DNA of 64,000 bases from Aphelidium insulamus (lineage: Eukaryota; Aphelidiomycota; Aphelidea; Aphelidiaceae), in assembly GCA_036784855.1 (NCBI GenBank), contig JAZDSV010000065.1, forward strand, positions 1 through 64,000. The letters are read 5' to 3'. Positions 34,056 through 47,000 of the stretch are shown here, one piece after another. Position 1 is the stretch's first letter, and each line of letters starts with the position of its first letter. A program made the translations under genes and the position numbers. The notes under the pieces are model-generated. The model was not told the DNA's origin, searched no databases, and saw only the letters and a list, made by a program, of their open reading frames with translations.

Positions 34056-34099
34056 TATATATATTAACCGGCCACTGTGCAGACAGCGTGACTGGCGCG

Positions 34100-37000
34100 A
34101 TGATTCCCGCCACCAACAATGATGGCGACAATAATACACAGATGATGACGATGATGATGGCCGCGACACCGTCAGCCATGCAGGCAAAGTTGGACGCGGC
34201 TGCAGACGCGCCACACACCACCCCGGCCACAATCACGGCGGCGTCAATCACCACGCCTGCGCGCCCCACGGAACCCGCGGCAGTAACAGTGTCGACGATT
34301 CCGGCACTGGCAGATAAAACACTGGCGGCCACCGACTCTGGTCCCGCCACACCCCTATTACCATCGCAGACACAGACAACAGCTGCGGCGACAACCACCA
34401 CACCCACCAACACTGGCCCGCTTGTAGATTTGGCCGCGTTCCTGAATGGACACCCACTGTTCAGCCAGTGTGACGGCGGCAAACTGGACCCGTCCTTCAT
34501 TGACACGCTCTCGGGACACATGCACGTGCGGCACCTGCAGCCCGGTGACTACATCTGTCGGGAGGGGGAAATTGGGCGCGCAATGTTCTTTCTGCTCCGT
34601 GGCACAGTCACTGTGGCCAGCAAGGATGGCGAGAGTGTCTACGCGGAGCTGGGTGCCGGCAGCCTCTTTGGCGGTATGTGGTGCTTATCTGTAATTATAA
34701 TTATATGTATATAACTGATATTAACGTATATAAATATGCATATAATTATTGGTAGAGATCGGCGTGGTGATGGACGTGCCGAGAACGGCAAATGTGGTGG
34801 CCAAGGCGCGTGTGGTGGTGGCGGCGTTGCGGCGAGAAGATTTTAGCCAAATAGTCGAGCACTACCCGCTGATTGCCAACAGTATCAAGGAGCAGGCGGA
34901 GCGGCGCTACCAGCAACTGCTTCTCCGCTCCGACAAGAGCCGCACCAAGCTGATGATGAGCAACGGTAATGGTGCCAGTAATACTGCTGCCTCTCCAGAA
35001 TCTGTGGGCGACACATTGTCTGTGGGGTACGGACATAATTAGTTCTGTAGTATGTCAAATCTAACTACATGCACCAGATCCCATGCAACTACCACGGCGA
35101 AAACAGTCCCTCAGCGACGATCTCTTGGCGCAACTTTTACCGGGGCCGATACAACTGCAACAGGCCATCAGCATCAGCATTTACCCATTTCCGCGACGAG
35201 TGCATCATCTCCACGATCATTGGGCACATCACAGTTGCCAATTGGAAGCAGCCATCCGCGCCTCGGTCGTACACTGACATTCCCGGCGGCCAGCACAAGT
35301 GACTTGCCGGAACCGGGAGGTGTCGACCAGTTCCTGGACGCATTCAGTGTGAACAATGCCGGCCGCCACTCGCAGACACACCTGACCGCCCACTCCATGG
35401 TCAGCTTGAACTCGCAGGCGGCCCAGTTCGGATCCAGTGGCGGCAGTTCGACGCGCGTGTCTGCCTTTGCCTCGGAGCACAGTGTGGTCTCGGTGCCTGC
35501 CGACTCTGCGTCCGCCGCCGCCACAACCACGCAGCATCCACTCCACATTGACATTGCAATGATGGCCATGGCGCACTCCATGCCGGCGTCGCCCACCTCG
35601 GCCGCTGTAGCGAGTCCACGTGTGTCGCCACATAGTCCATCGGGTATGGCAGCGCCAACAATCAGCGGCAGCACCAGCAGTTTCGGCAGCACTTACGCAC
35701 TGACGGGCATCACCAGCAGTGTCGAGACGGCCGGTTTTGGCAGCCAGCAGATATACTCTCCCAGAGCATCGATGATTGCGGCGGCGTCTGTCGGCACCCC
35801 GGCGGAACAGTCGCAGAGAATACTGCGCAAAGCATCATCCAGCAGTGTGCTGCAAATACAACAGCAGCCGCAGCAACATCAGCAAACTGCGTCAAGTGAT
35901 GACGCTGACTCTGCAGCGATGGGACCTGGTCGCCGGAAGCGGAGCAGCAAAGATGCCAACATGATTGGTTCCATGCCCAGTGTGGTGGCTGAAGATTCAG
36001 CTGCTGTGTTGTCCGATCTGCAACAACAGCAGCAGCAGCAGCAAGGCAATGGAAGGGCCGCCGTGCATGGCAGCAGTGCACTGGCCAGCGGTAGCACCAG
36101 CAGTGGATCTGTTAGAGGCGCAAGGTGGCTGCGTCTCACGTGGCCACATCCGCCAGCACCGATGATAATATGGGAACTGAAGTGCCTGTAACCACAAATG
36201 ACGAACGCTCCGATGATTCAGCATGGAGAGATACGGTCGCCGAGTCCCCACGAAAGCAGTCTCGACCCAGCAGTGTTGTCATTGGCCACTCATCTATTGC
36301 CGAGGAGGTGTCCACAATGGTGGCTATGGAGCTCCCGGTCGTCCCGGCCATGGACCTAGACAGCGTCGCGGGTCAATCAGGAAACATTGATGCGGCAAAA
36401 GTACCCGTTGTGGGCCCAGATGCTGCAGCACCCGAACGCGATGAGGAACCTGATGACGACGAAGAGCAAGAACAACAGTCCGATGTGGACAGTGACGATG
36501 ACGATACCGACGATGAGGATGAGGATAGCGTTCCAATACACATGCCGTCCCGCTTAGCCATGCCGGCTCGCGGTGCCGCAGGACACAGCCCCGCTCTGCT
36601 TGGACTCATGGAGCCAAAGAGACGACGGGCCAGCATTGCCGTGTGGTCTGATTCGCGTCTCACGGAGATGGCCACACAAAAAGTGAACGGAGAGAGCTCT
36701 GGACCCACGGGAGGCAGTCGTGCAGGTCGATTTGGCACAGTGGTTGCAGCCGAAAACGGGGACGAGGATGAGGAAGGAGTTTCAAGCAAGACCGCCAGCC
36801 AAGATTTGATGGACGAGGATGAAGATGATAGCCCAGTACACCCACTGCAGGACCTGCGGTTGATACCACGAATCTTGGAGTCCATGGCACTCCCGTTCCC
36901 GGAACTGTGGCGACTTCGCTCCGTTTGCTCTGCGTGGAGAACAGCCATTCAGAACTCTTCCACTCTATTGCGACACATTGACCTGTCACCGCGCCACAAA

Positions 37001-37951
37001 CAGATCGATGACGGCGTGATGAGCAGCTTGTTGTCCACCATGGCTGCCATGAACATTGAGCGCCTCATCTTGAAGAACTGCTGGCGCCTAACCAACCGTG
37101 GCTTGGCCGACATTGCCGCACGAGCCACCTCTCTGCACGTACTCGACATAAGTGGCTGCTGGGATGTAACGGACGAGGGAGTGGCCGTGGTGGCACAACG
37201 CTGTGGCGGCCTCCGCTCCATTGACCTGTCAAACTGTCGCAAAGTGACAGATCACTCCATCTTTGCATTGACAGCACAGTGTTCACAGCTGCGTGAGGTG
37301 CTGCTCAGCTATTGCAAGTCACTCACCGACGCCACCTTTGCCTATTTCGGCAGTCATGGGTCCAACATGCGTCGCGTCAATCTACAGCGCTGCCTCGGCA
37401 TCACCGACGGCGCCTTCCGCCTCTTCAACGAAGTCACGGCAACCGCGCGCCACCTCAAGCTCCAGGAACTTATACTATCCGACTGCAGCTTCCTAACGGA
37501 TGCCGCCATGCGTGACATTGCCGAATCGTGCCCCAACCTGCGCACACTGAACGTCTCGTTCTGCTGCTCACTCACCGAGGCCGCCTTCACCGAAGCTCTG
37601 GTGCCACTGTGCACCCGGATGCGAGTGCTGGATGCCTCGTTCTGCGGAAACGCCATCAGCGACGCGGCACTCACCGCCATGGCACAGAGCTGGCTCGGCT
37701 TGGAGCGGCTGTCGGTACGTGGCTGTGTGCGGCTCACGGACACTGGTGTGCTGGCACTACTGTCCGGTGCACAGCAGCTACAACAGCTCAATGTGTCCAA
37801 CTGCCGCGCCATCACCGAGCTTAGTCTGCACTCGGTGCCGCCGCACTGTCGCCTGCTCACGGCACAGACGCCCGTGGTAGAGAACAGTGGCGTGGGCGGC
37901 GTGGAAGATATTTATGGCAGCTCACACTTGCGCCGCTTCACCAGTCCCTGA
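34100..37951 (+). CDS. Cyclic-nucleotide-binding / F-box / LRR protein
   Basis: Exons 34100-34673, 34756-35026, 35078-36062 and 36116-37951 join in frame to about 1221 residues. The third intron (53 bp, weak GTGCAT donor) is the least certain. After a Thr/Ala-rich start, residues about 125-255 form a cNMP-binding domain (GDYICREGEIGRAMFFLLRG, GSLFGEIGVVMDVPRTA). A long Ser/Gln/Ala-rich disordered linker follows, with poly-Gln at 36022-36044 and acidic runs near 36440-36540. Then come an F-box-like segment (LPFPELWRLRSVCSAWR) and AMN1-type LRRs (LDISGCWDVTDEG, LQRCLGITDGA). Inference: a cyclic-nucleotide-sensing SCF substrate receptor. Whether cAMP is bound is unclear because the phosphate-binding arginine region reads DVPRTANV. 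The nearby MULE probably sits in its 5' UTR or promoter. Confidence 0.85.
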
Positions 37952-38041
37952 ACCACACAGTTAATAGACCTGTTGCTAATATGCTGGATGCTGAACACGG
38001 CTGTGGCGTGCGTAACGAACCATCAGAACATTTTATTGAGT

Positions 38042-41000
38042 TTAAAAGGCTGCAGCAAAATCGGTTTTGAGCAAAATGGCGTTGCCGCGATTGGAAGTGT
38101 CAAGCAAGGCTTGTTGGCGGTTGCTGGTGGCCGGAAAGCCCCAGCTGCTTCCATTTCCACCACCGCCACCAGTTGATGATTGGCCGCCTTCCACTTGGCC
38201 ACCCGTGATGTGCTGCCGGATGGCAGTCTCCACCGCCGCCTTAACACGGCGACCTACTTGGGACCCGTCCAGTGCAGTCAGCACAATCTTCATCGACTCG
38301 GTCTGACCGGCAGTCCACGCGTACAGCTGGGCATTCACTTGAGTGGCCTTGCTCTTGTCGCTCTCACTGCAACTGATCAGAACCGGAACCATTAGCATCA
38401 GCAGCGTCATTGTCTGCTCCTTGCCACAGTTCAAACCAGAGGCCAACACGGTCGACAATACTGCTAGCGCACTGCTGATACTGTCTGACGGGGCGCGCGG
38501 TAGCCACATAAGCACCGCACGAAGGCACGGTGCCAAAATTTGCAGAACAAAGCGGCGCAGCACGACTGATTGACCCGCCACCACCAACAACGCCTTCATG
38601 CTGGCAAGCGATGACGGAGCAGCATCCGGGCGGCCCAGACAGGAACAGAACGTCTCGGTGTGGACTTTGCCCAACCATGACATTTGCTCCGTATCCACAT
38701 CGAATGCCCACGGGCACAGTGACAGCAGCAGTGTTTGACTGACAATCAGATTCTTGACTTCTACCTTGCCGACAGTATCGCCTGCTTTAATCGTGTTACG
38801 GCACTGCTCCACGGCATAAATGAATGTGGACCAGATCTGCTGGCGTATTGCTATGAACAACGCGGTCAGACCAAGTAATAAGTGTATACACGAACCATTA
38901 TCATGAACACCGGAATTCAGAGCTGTCAGCACGGCCTTCAAATGGACCAAACCCTTGGCAGATGTGGAAACACTACTGTCTGAGGAGTCCAGCAGTACAG
39001 CGAGTAGGGTCTGCATGAAGATTGGCAAGAGAACGGCTCGCTGTGCAGAATCTCCCGGCATGCGTGAAATCATTGCGGCCAGCAGTTCCAGAGTGGCATC
39101 TGCGTCCCTGTTGGCACCCTGCAAGCGATTCAATACAGCAGTAATTACCTCTGTCGACGGGTGACGAGGAGAGAATGCAAACAACCTCGGCCATAGACTC
39201 CAGCTTGGTGCCAGTGGCGCATATCTCGGCCCAGACTGGTTCGTTACCGATAATCTCCCGCAATATGGCCACCACTTGGTGCAGCAGTTGTAGATTGGAT
39301 TGGAGACGTAGATTCTCGTGGTGAACTACTTTGCCCAGGACGGCGCACAGTTCCGACAGCGTCTCGTCGCTCAGCGTGTCCTCGGCACACTGGCCAAGGA
39401 ACTTGGCCGTGCAGACAGCGCGCGAAAGACCCAGAGCCTGTTGGCAAAGGCTGGAGTGCCTGAACTGCTCCGCTACAACCGTCTCCACACATTCGGCCAA
39501 CAATATGCGATAGAGGGCAGACATCTCGGCGGCGCCATTCCCAGCATCACCGCACACGGCCCACCGCAAATCTTGGGCACTCAGTGCAGCGGACGGAGAA
39601 GCATCCACAATCGCCGTGGCCAGGCATTGCGAGAAGGTGCCACACGTGCGCCGATACATTGGCAGCAGAATGGACTTGCTCACCTCCACGTAGATGGTGT
39701 CGACGCTGCACGCAGACTGCGCCGACTTGAATGTCAGATCGGCCGGTTCCACTGTGGCCGCGGGCTGATTGCTGCCACCGCTGCCGGCAGTGATCGCGCC
39801 CAGTCGCGACTTTTCCTTCAGCGAGGCAGTCCAGTGCCGTACAAGGTGTTTCATGCGAGGTCGCCAAATGGCATCGACGTACGCGCAGTGCTTGAACAGC
39901 GCCGGCGTGCTTCCGCTCTGCACCAGCCGGGACCACGAGTGCAGCGTGGACAGCCGTACCAGCGCCCAGACATACGGCGATATGACTGCAGTAGTGGAAG
40001 TGTTATCGGGCGCCTGGTCGAGCTTGTCCAGCGCGGCAGTGAGGATGCGCACAAGCCGGTTCACGCTCGACACGTCTGAGCTGATCCCGCTGGCAATGAA
40101 CTCGGCACTAATGTACATGGCTGCCACCTGCACGTGCGGGTAAGTGACCGCGGTGTCATCTTGGGCAGGTGTCTGCTGCAGCTGTTGCGGCGATGATGGT
40201 TGTCCGCCGTCAGCCGCAGCCACTCCACTGTTCATCATCAGCGAAATGCCGGCCACAATCTGCGCTTGATACTGCTCCAGCAGGCTGAACTCGGGAAATT
40301 CCGGGTCGGGCACGGCGCCAAACTCTCTGACAATCGTGGCCAGCAGATCCAGGCCGGCCACGCGCACCTGCTCAGCCATGGACGCGGTGCCAGCGTTGAA
40401 TGCCAGTCGGATCAGGTCGCTCAGCCGCAGAATCAGAGGCATGTCTGCGTCGCTGTTTCCTCCTGTCGCCTTGCTCCTTGCAGCCTGTAGCAACCGCGCG
40501 GCAGCCAGATCAAAGTGAGCACGGGCGTCGGGTGTGCTTGCCGTAGTTTTGGCAAGCTCCGCCGTGCGAACTATCAGCCGAACAAGCCATTGAAGTAGGA
40601 GACACTGCAGCCGCCACGAAGCCAGCGGCGTCTGGCCAATTGCTTGCCTGGTCCAGGCATCAATGAAGGCGCTGGAGTTTGTTGTGGCAGTGGCCGCGGC
40701 CGCGCTGATGGCATCTACCGCACCGGCAACATGATCCAGCGGTTTCACCAAAGAATCTGGCTGTCCAGGAGAAACCATCGCTGCATTACCTCGCGGGTCG
40801 CGATCGCCAGCAGCGTCCCCACCGCTATCCGTGGCCAAATCCGCATCGGCGCCGCCTTCATCGCCGTCCAGATCCTTGTTGTCGGCGGCAGATCCGTCGT
40901 CTGACTGATCATCCGCGCCTCCCGCGCCGTCATTGTTGTCGTCATTCCCGGCATTGTCGCCATTTCCGCCCGACGGTGCCGCAGTTGTAATGACCATGGC

Positions 41001-44000
41001 ATTGTTGTGATTTGCAGCGTCGCCGGTTGCAGTAGCACTTCCCGTCGATGCCATTGTGCGGGTCAAAACATCCTGAATGATTACACACCAACGATTCGGC
41101 TTCAGGGCAGCTGGGCGCAGATTCTGCTTCATCAGCACGGACAAAACCTCCTTCAACTCGTCGCCGGCCATGGCAGGCGCCGTCCCGCCACTCGCCGTGT
41201 CTCCCGCAGACACCAAGTGAAAGTCGTCTTCCAGGATGCCGCCAATAGCGCCGCCATTTTGCACACCGTCGAGGCGAGACACCACGTCCACCAGATAGTA
41301 GAGCTGCTCGACGAACGACCGCGATGTCATCTCCACGAACCCGTCGCTGCCTCCGACGCACGACCAGCCAGCAATCACTCCGTGCCACACAATCTTGGCA
41401 AACACGCGGAGCAGTGACAGCGGCACGGCGTGCACAGGCGTGGGTGACACCAGCACTTGCAGGTGGTCAATCAAGAGTCGAGCGTCGTCACGCTGTTTGA
41501 TGGCGCCAAATGTCATCAACTGCTGATAGCAGCGCAGACATTCCACAATAATCACTGTGAAAGAAATTATAAGCATTTGTATGAGTATAATGACGAGCAG
41601 TAATAAATACATACCGTGGAAAGGAGAGCGAGAGGTGACCATGCACGCAGTGCTTGACGGTCCGCCTAACGCGTAATTGTGGCCAATGAAGCCGAGACGG
41701 AGACGAACAGCAAGAGCGGGCAGAACAGACTCCAGCGCACCTTCAATGACGGGTGCCAGCAGCATATTGTAGTTTTCGTCGACTTGGTTGCGCAGGGCAG
41801 AGATATAATTCAGTGCAAACTCGGTCATACTGGTGCCGGTGCCAGGCATCTGCAATTCAGGTCCAAATGTGCCCAGCAGTGAAAACAAAATCCTCAGCGC
41901 TGAGCGGTGTGGGTCAATGTATGCCGCGTGCAGTTCAACGGCATTCTGGCCGCTGCAGCTCTGAGCAAGCAAGTGCAGATGCGCTCCCCAGAATGGCTGA
42001 TGAGCAACAATTACGTGCCACAGCAGTTCCGTAAAGCTGCCCATCAGCTCTTTGGGGCCGAGTGTGGTGGAAATACTCAGCCCGGTCACATCGACCACTG
42101 TCCAGTACGAGTGCAGGGCCCATGAATGCACGCAGGCATTTCCATCGGCACCCAGCGAGTTAAACAAGTTGACCACGGAGCGTAGGATGGACGCGGGCGT
42201 TGCCATACTGCCCACATACTTGATGACACTGGCAAGAGCGACGCAGGCTCCAGCACGGCGCAATGGCTCGCGCGATGCATTCACGGCCATGTCCACCAAC
42301 TGTTTGATCAGGTCCTGCGCATACGTCGGGCCCGCGCGAAACTGACTGCCGGATATTGGGGCTGCGGGGGCAGAAGGCTGCGTTGTCCCGGTGGTAGCGA
42401 CAATCTTTGCCAGGCGACCGAGTGTCTCGGCAGCTAGTAATCGTACGGCTGCATTAGCGCTGCCCAGTCCGGCAAAACAAATTTCTTGAAGCAGCGGCAC
42501 TATTCGGCCATCCAAATGCAGTAGCATGGACTGTTGCAACTGCCTGGAACTGGCACTGCCAGTGTCGCCCACTGCGGTCGCAGACAGTGGCAACTTCCTG
42601 CCGGCGCCAGTTTGTGCCCACGAGCAGGCAGACAGCAGTGCCAGCAGTGAATTGGTGTACATGCACATTCCACGGCGCACTGCACGCTCCCTGGCCTCGA
42701 CCACCGCCATTCCGGCACCAACATTAGCGGTAAGAGACTGCACCGCCGACTGATGCAACTTTATCGTTTTCTGCATTTGATCCAGTAGAATCTCTTGATA
42801 CATTGGTCCTTGCAGTGTGCTACAAGAGATTAGACAAAGGTGTGACTATAAGAAGAGTGGCAATAGCAAACTTGTCACTATAGAAATAGTGACACTAGGA
42901 AGAAACAGTGACAACAGTAAGAATGACAAAATAGGAAGGTGACAAGTGGGAGAGTGAATACATAAGAAAGGTGACTATATTAGGAGTAACAATAGTAAGA
43001 GCAAGAGTGACTATAGCAAGAGTGACTATAGCAAGAGTGACTATAGCAAGTGACTGTAGGAAGAGTGACTGTACAAAGAGTGACTATAACAAGAGTGACT
43101 ATAGCAAGAGTGACTGTAGCAAAAGCGACTTTAGGAAGAGTGACTATAACAATAGCAAGAGCGACTATAGCAAGAGTGACTATAGCAAGAGTGACTATAG
43201 CAAGAGTGACTATAGCAAGTGACTGTAGGAAGAGTGACTGTACAAAGAGTGACTATAAAAAGAGTGACTGTAGCAAAAAGCGACTTTAGGAAGAGTGACT
43301 ATAACAATAGCAAGAGCGACTATAGCATAGAGTGACTATAGCAAGGTACTTCATGGCAAGAGTGACTATGAAGGATCAGGAAGAGTGACTGTACAAAGAG
43401 TGACTATAACAAGAGTGACTATAGCAAGAGTGACTGTAGCAAAAGCGACTTTAGGAAGAGTGTCTATAACAATAGCAAGAGCGACTATAGCATGAGTGAC
43501 TATAGCAAGAGTGGCTGAGAGAAGAGTGATTTAGAAAGAGGACTATAGCAATCACTTTACAATAATATATACGACAAAACATAAGTGATATAGGACGACA
43601 ATATATAGATGGTGAAAGCGGCAATAGCAGACTAATATAGCGGTAAACACGATAGTTAAAGCGACAAAATCACAAATCATTCAACCTGTGACCTACAAGA
43701 GAATGCCAAAGAGGTTGACAGCAGCGTCAGTGAGGGCAGTTTGAGGAGCGAGCGCCCGCGGACAATACATAAGGCGCGGTGTATCGCTGACGGCCGCTGT
43801 CGAATCAACGTGAGCCCGCGCAGTGAACAGCAGCCAAGGATCGTTCTCCGGGCGGCAATGCAGCCATCCCGAGCCCAGCATGGCCGACACCCCGTCGTCC
43901 AGCGAGTCTTCGGGACAGAGGCCCTCGTAGCGCCGCAGTCGCACACCACTCATGGAAGATGATGAATCGACGTCAAGTGCCGAGTCAATGCCACTTTGAT

Positions 44001-47000
44001 CCGTTGCAACCACACTGGACCGCCGCACTGGGCGCTCCATCTCCGTGGCGGCAAAGCCACACAGCTCCGTGTAGACACCGCGCACCAGAGAACTGCCGGC
44101 CAGTGCACTACCGCCACTGTCGCTGCCATAGAGTGCCACCAAGCGCGACACATCGCTGGTGGTTGTGACAGAGAGCACGTCGCCGCACAGCAGCTCCATT
44201 GCCAGCCGCAACAGAGGCACATGTACCGGTTCGTAGAGGTGCGGCGAGAGACGGCAATGCGTGAACAGCGCTTCACATACTTGCATCGCCCGCTTCTTGT
44301 ACAGCTGCACGTGCATCGCCAGTTGGGGGTAGACGGCCATGGCGGCCAGTGCCGACTGTTCCGAGTACGGAGTGGCGGCGGCGGTGTTGGTGTCTGTGGC
44401 ACCCAGTGCGGCCACATCGCCTGACATACGCGCCGTGCTCGCCGGCAGCATGGACAGCGTGTTGACGGCACCCATGACGGCCGCGGTGAGACGACGTGCG
44501 GTGTCGGCGCCCAGCAGCTGCGGGCAGTTGGTGATTAGACTGTGCAGGGCGGAGAGAGCGGCCTCGCGCACAACCACGGCGTGCATCCACCACCGCGCGT
44601 CGGTCTGCGGTGTCTGTGTTGCGGCCGACGAGGAGGAGTTTGATGAGCCGCCACTGACAGACGGTTTGGCCAGCACGACACGCCACCTGCCCACCAGCTG
44701 CTGCAGGTGCACCGACATGTGATCGGCGCCCAGCACGCACAGAGCGCCCACCAGCGCCCACGCCGAGTGTCCGAGATGCGAGGCGCGCGCCCAGAACGCC
44801 GTGGTCGCCGCCGACGGCTTGGCGGTACCGGCCGTGACAGTGGAGAGCGACTCGGCGTACCGCATCGACAGCTGCAGCATCTGCATGGACAGCTGGAACG
44901 CCGCGGCAAACACCTGCATGTCGCAGCAGTGGTGGCGCAGTTGGGGTACGGCGGCCACGCACACGCACAGCACGTGCACCTCCGACACGGCGCGCTCAAA
45001 CAGCCACTGTTGCTGCAGGGACGTGTTGTTGTTGCCATTGTCTGCGCCTTGCTGCAGCTGTGTCATGGTTGCCCGCAGGCGGGACACTTGCTGTGGGAGG
45101 AGGCGGGCGGCAAGGTGCGGTGCCGCCGCAGTCATGAAGCTCCTGACGCACCATCCCAGCGACAGGTGCACATTGGGGCCGTGCCACGTGGCGGCGCATC
45201 CACGCACCAGTGCCAGCAGGCGGTCCGCGGCCGGATGGAGCGGGAAGGCCGCGGCGCTTAAGTCCGTGACCAGCGCCGACAGCTCGTCCACTGTCAGCGC
45301 CAAGATGCGCGCCAGTCGCGGTGTCAGACGCAGTCGAGCGCCAGTATTTGTCTCCGCGGGCAGTTGGGCGCAGTAGATACCGGCCACGGCGGTGACGAGG
45401 AATCGGGCGGCCTCCACGCGCCCAGCCTCGGTCAGCATGCCCTTGCCGATCACGTGGCGCAGCAGGTGCACGCACAGCTCTTGCCGCAACAGTCGCCCGT
45501 ACTCTGCCGGCGACATGGAGTTGACATTGACCCCGCCTCCGCGATCCACGCCGCCGCCGCTCCCGTCAGCGGCACCCATCGCATCTGGCATCAAGCTGAT
45601 GCCGCCACCTCCACCGCCGCCGCCAACAACTGCTTGGACACCGGAACTACCGCCACTGCCACCCACACCGTCGCCCACACCGTCGCCCAGGACACCACCG
45701 TGGGCACCTCCGTACACGGTGTCAAACTTGGGGTTGGTGGCCAGGTCGCACAGGTGCTTGAACAGCGGCGCATAGTTCTCCGCGGCAAACAGGCAGCCGC
45801 GATTGCGCAACAGCACATTGTACGTCTCCATGATACCGAGCAGGCAGCCGCGCGTGTTAAATTTCAGCAAGCACGCCGACAGCAGTGTGAATGGGAGCAT
45901 GGCGTCTGTGACGGCCTGGCCGGGTGTGAAGCCGAGTGCCAGTGCACCCAGCACCCGCTGCTCCGTGGCAATGGGTGATAGGACGGTGCCTGTTGTTGGA
46001 CTGGAATCCGCGACGGGTGCCGGTCGGTTGTCGCGCAGCTTGGACAGGCGCTTGATGGCCGCGCCAGTGTTCAGCCGCATGCAGTCCAGAACTGTGACGC
46101 ACAGGTATGCCAGCGAGGTGCGCACGGTGCCTGCCGCGCCGTCCATGCAGCGCACAGTGTGTTTCAGCAGCGTGTCCACCTCGGGCAGCAGCCATTTGTG
46201 CAGCTGGGTCGCGGCCGGGCAGCACAACGCCATTCGGGCCCACTGGTAGGTTATAGCGTGAAGTGTGAGTATGAAGATAATGGTGAGTGGTTGTAGTAAG
46301 TGATACACCCGGGAATACAAAGGGCCACAAAAATCCAGAGTGCTGCATATCCATCGTCACAGAGCTACATTCAAACAACAGCATAAATAATATAATAACA
46401 ATGTAACAGTCTGAATGCAAATGTTAATAGTGCAAGAAGAGCTAAATTGGTATCATTAAAAACGTAGTATTAAGCCTGGGTACGAACAAGATCAGAAAAG
46501 TGTTCTGATATCAGAAGGAGCAGAGAACAACAGATTGATGGTATAATTCAATATGACGTGTCACTCAAGCAGAATAGGCCGTGTATCATAGAAAAGTAGT
46601 AATCGTAGTAATATCAGAGTAGTGTACATGATTAGTGATACAGCAGAAAAAGGTGACGTATGATATACAGGGCCATGAAGTTGCAAAAGATAATCCAATA
46701 ACAAATGCAACCAATGTTACTATTATCAGACCCATCACGCGTTCCATAACCAATAATTATACTTATAAATACCTGAGCAAATGGCTGCAAGGTGACGGTG
46801 GAGTGGTCCATGCGGACAATGACTTTGCACATATCTTTTGCGGTGGCTTCAGGCAACTTGTAGACGTGTCGAAAGCACCTGGTCATGGCCACACAGCTCT
46901 CATGCCGCACAGCAGCCTGCCAATAAGTCACAATAGTGATTACTTCCGTAGATATATATATATATATATATATATATACAGGTGGAGTACATTGGGATGC

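Noticed and set aside
33983..34099. Upstream extension of the cNMP/F-box/LRR protein
   Set aside because: The extra residues are translated from the right terminal inverted repeat of the MULE; the first Met after the element (34100) is the sensible start.
35083..35277. Short plus-strand frame LPRRKQSLSDDLLAQLL as a separate gene
   Set aside because: Removing the 51-bp intron 35027-35077 puts the cNMP/F-box/LRR protein in a different frame across this stretch, with consistent phase to the next exon.
39318..40079. 253-residue plus-strand frame within HEATR5
   Set aside because: No domain content; it lies antisense to a conserved HEATR5 exon.
42971..43289. Open frames encoding repeated S-D-Y-S-K residues
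   Set aside because: They follow from a 15-bp minisatellite unit whose length is a multiple of three, inside an intron of the minus-strand HEATR5 gene.
43050..43550. Possible CRISPR-like array (regular short repeats)
   Set aside because: The repeats are directly adjacent with no unique spacers, and the genome is eukaryotic; it is a minisatellite.
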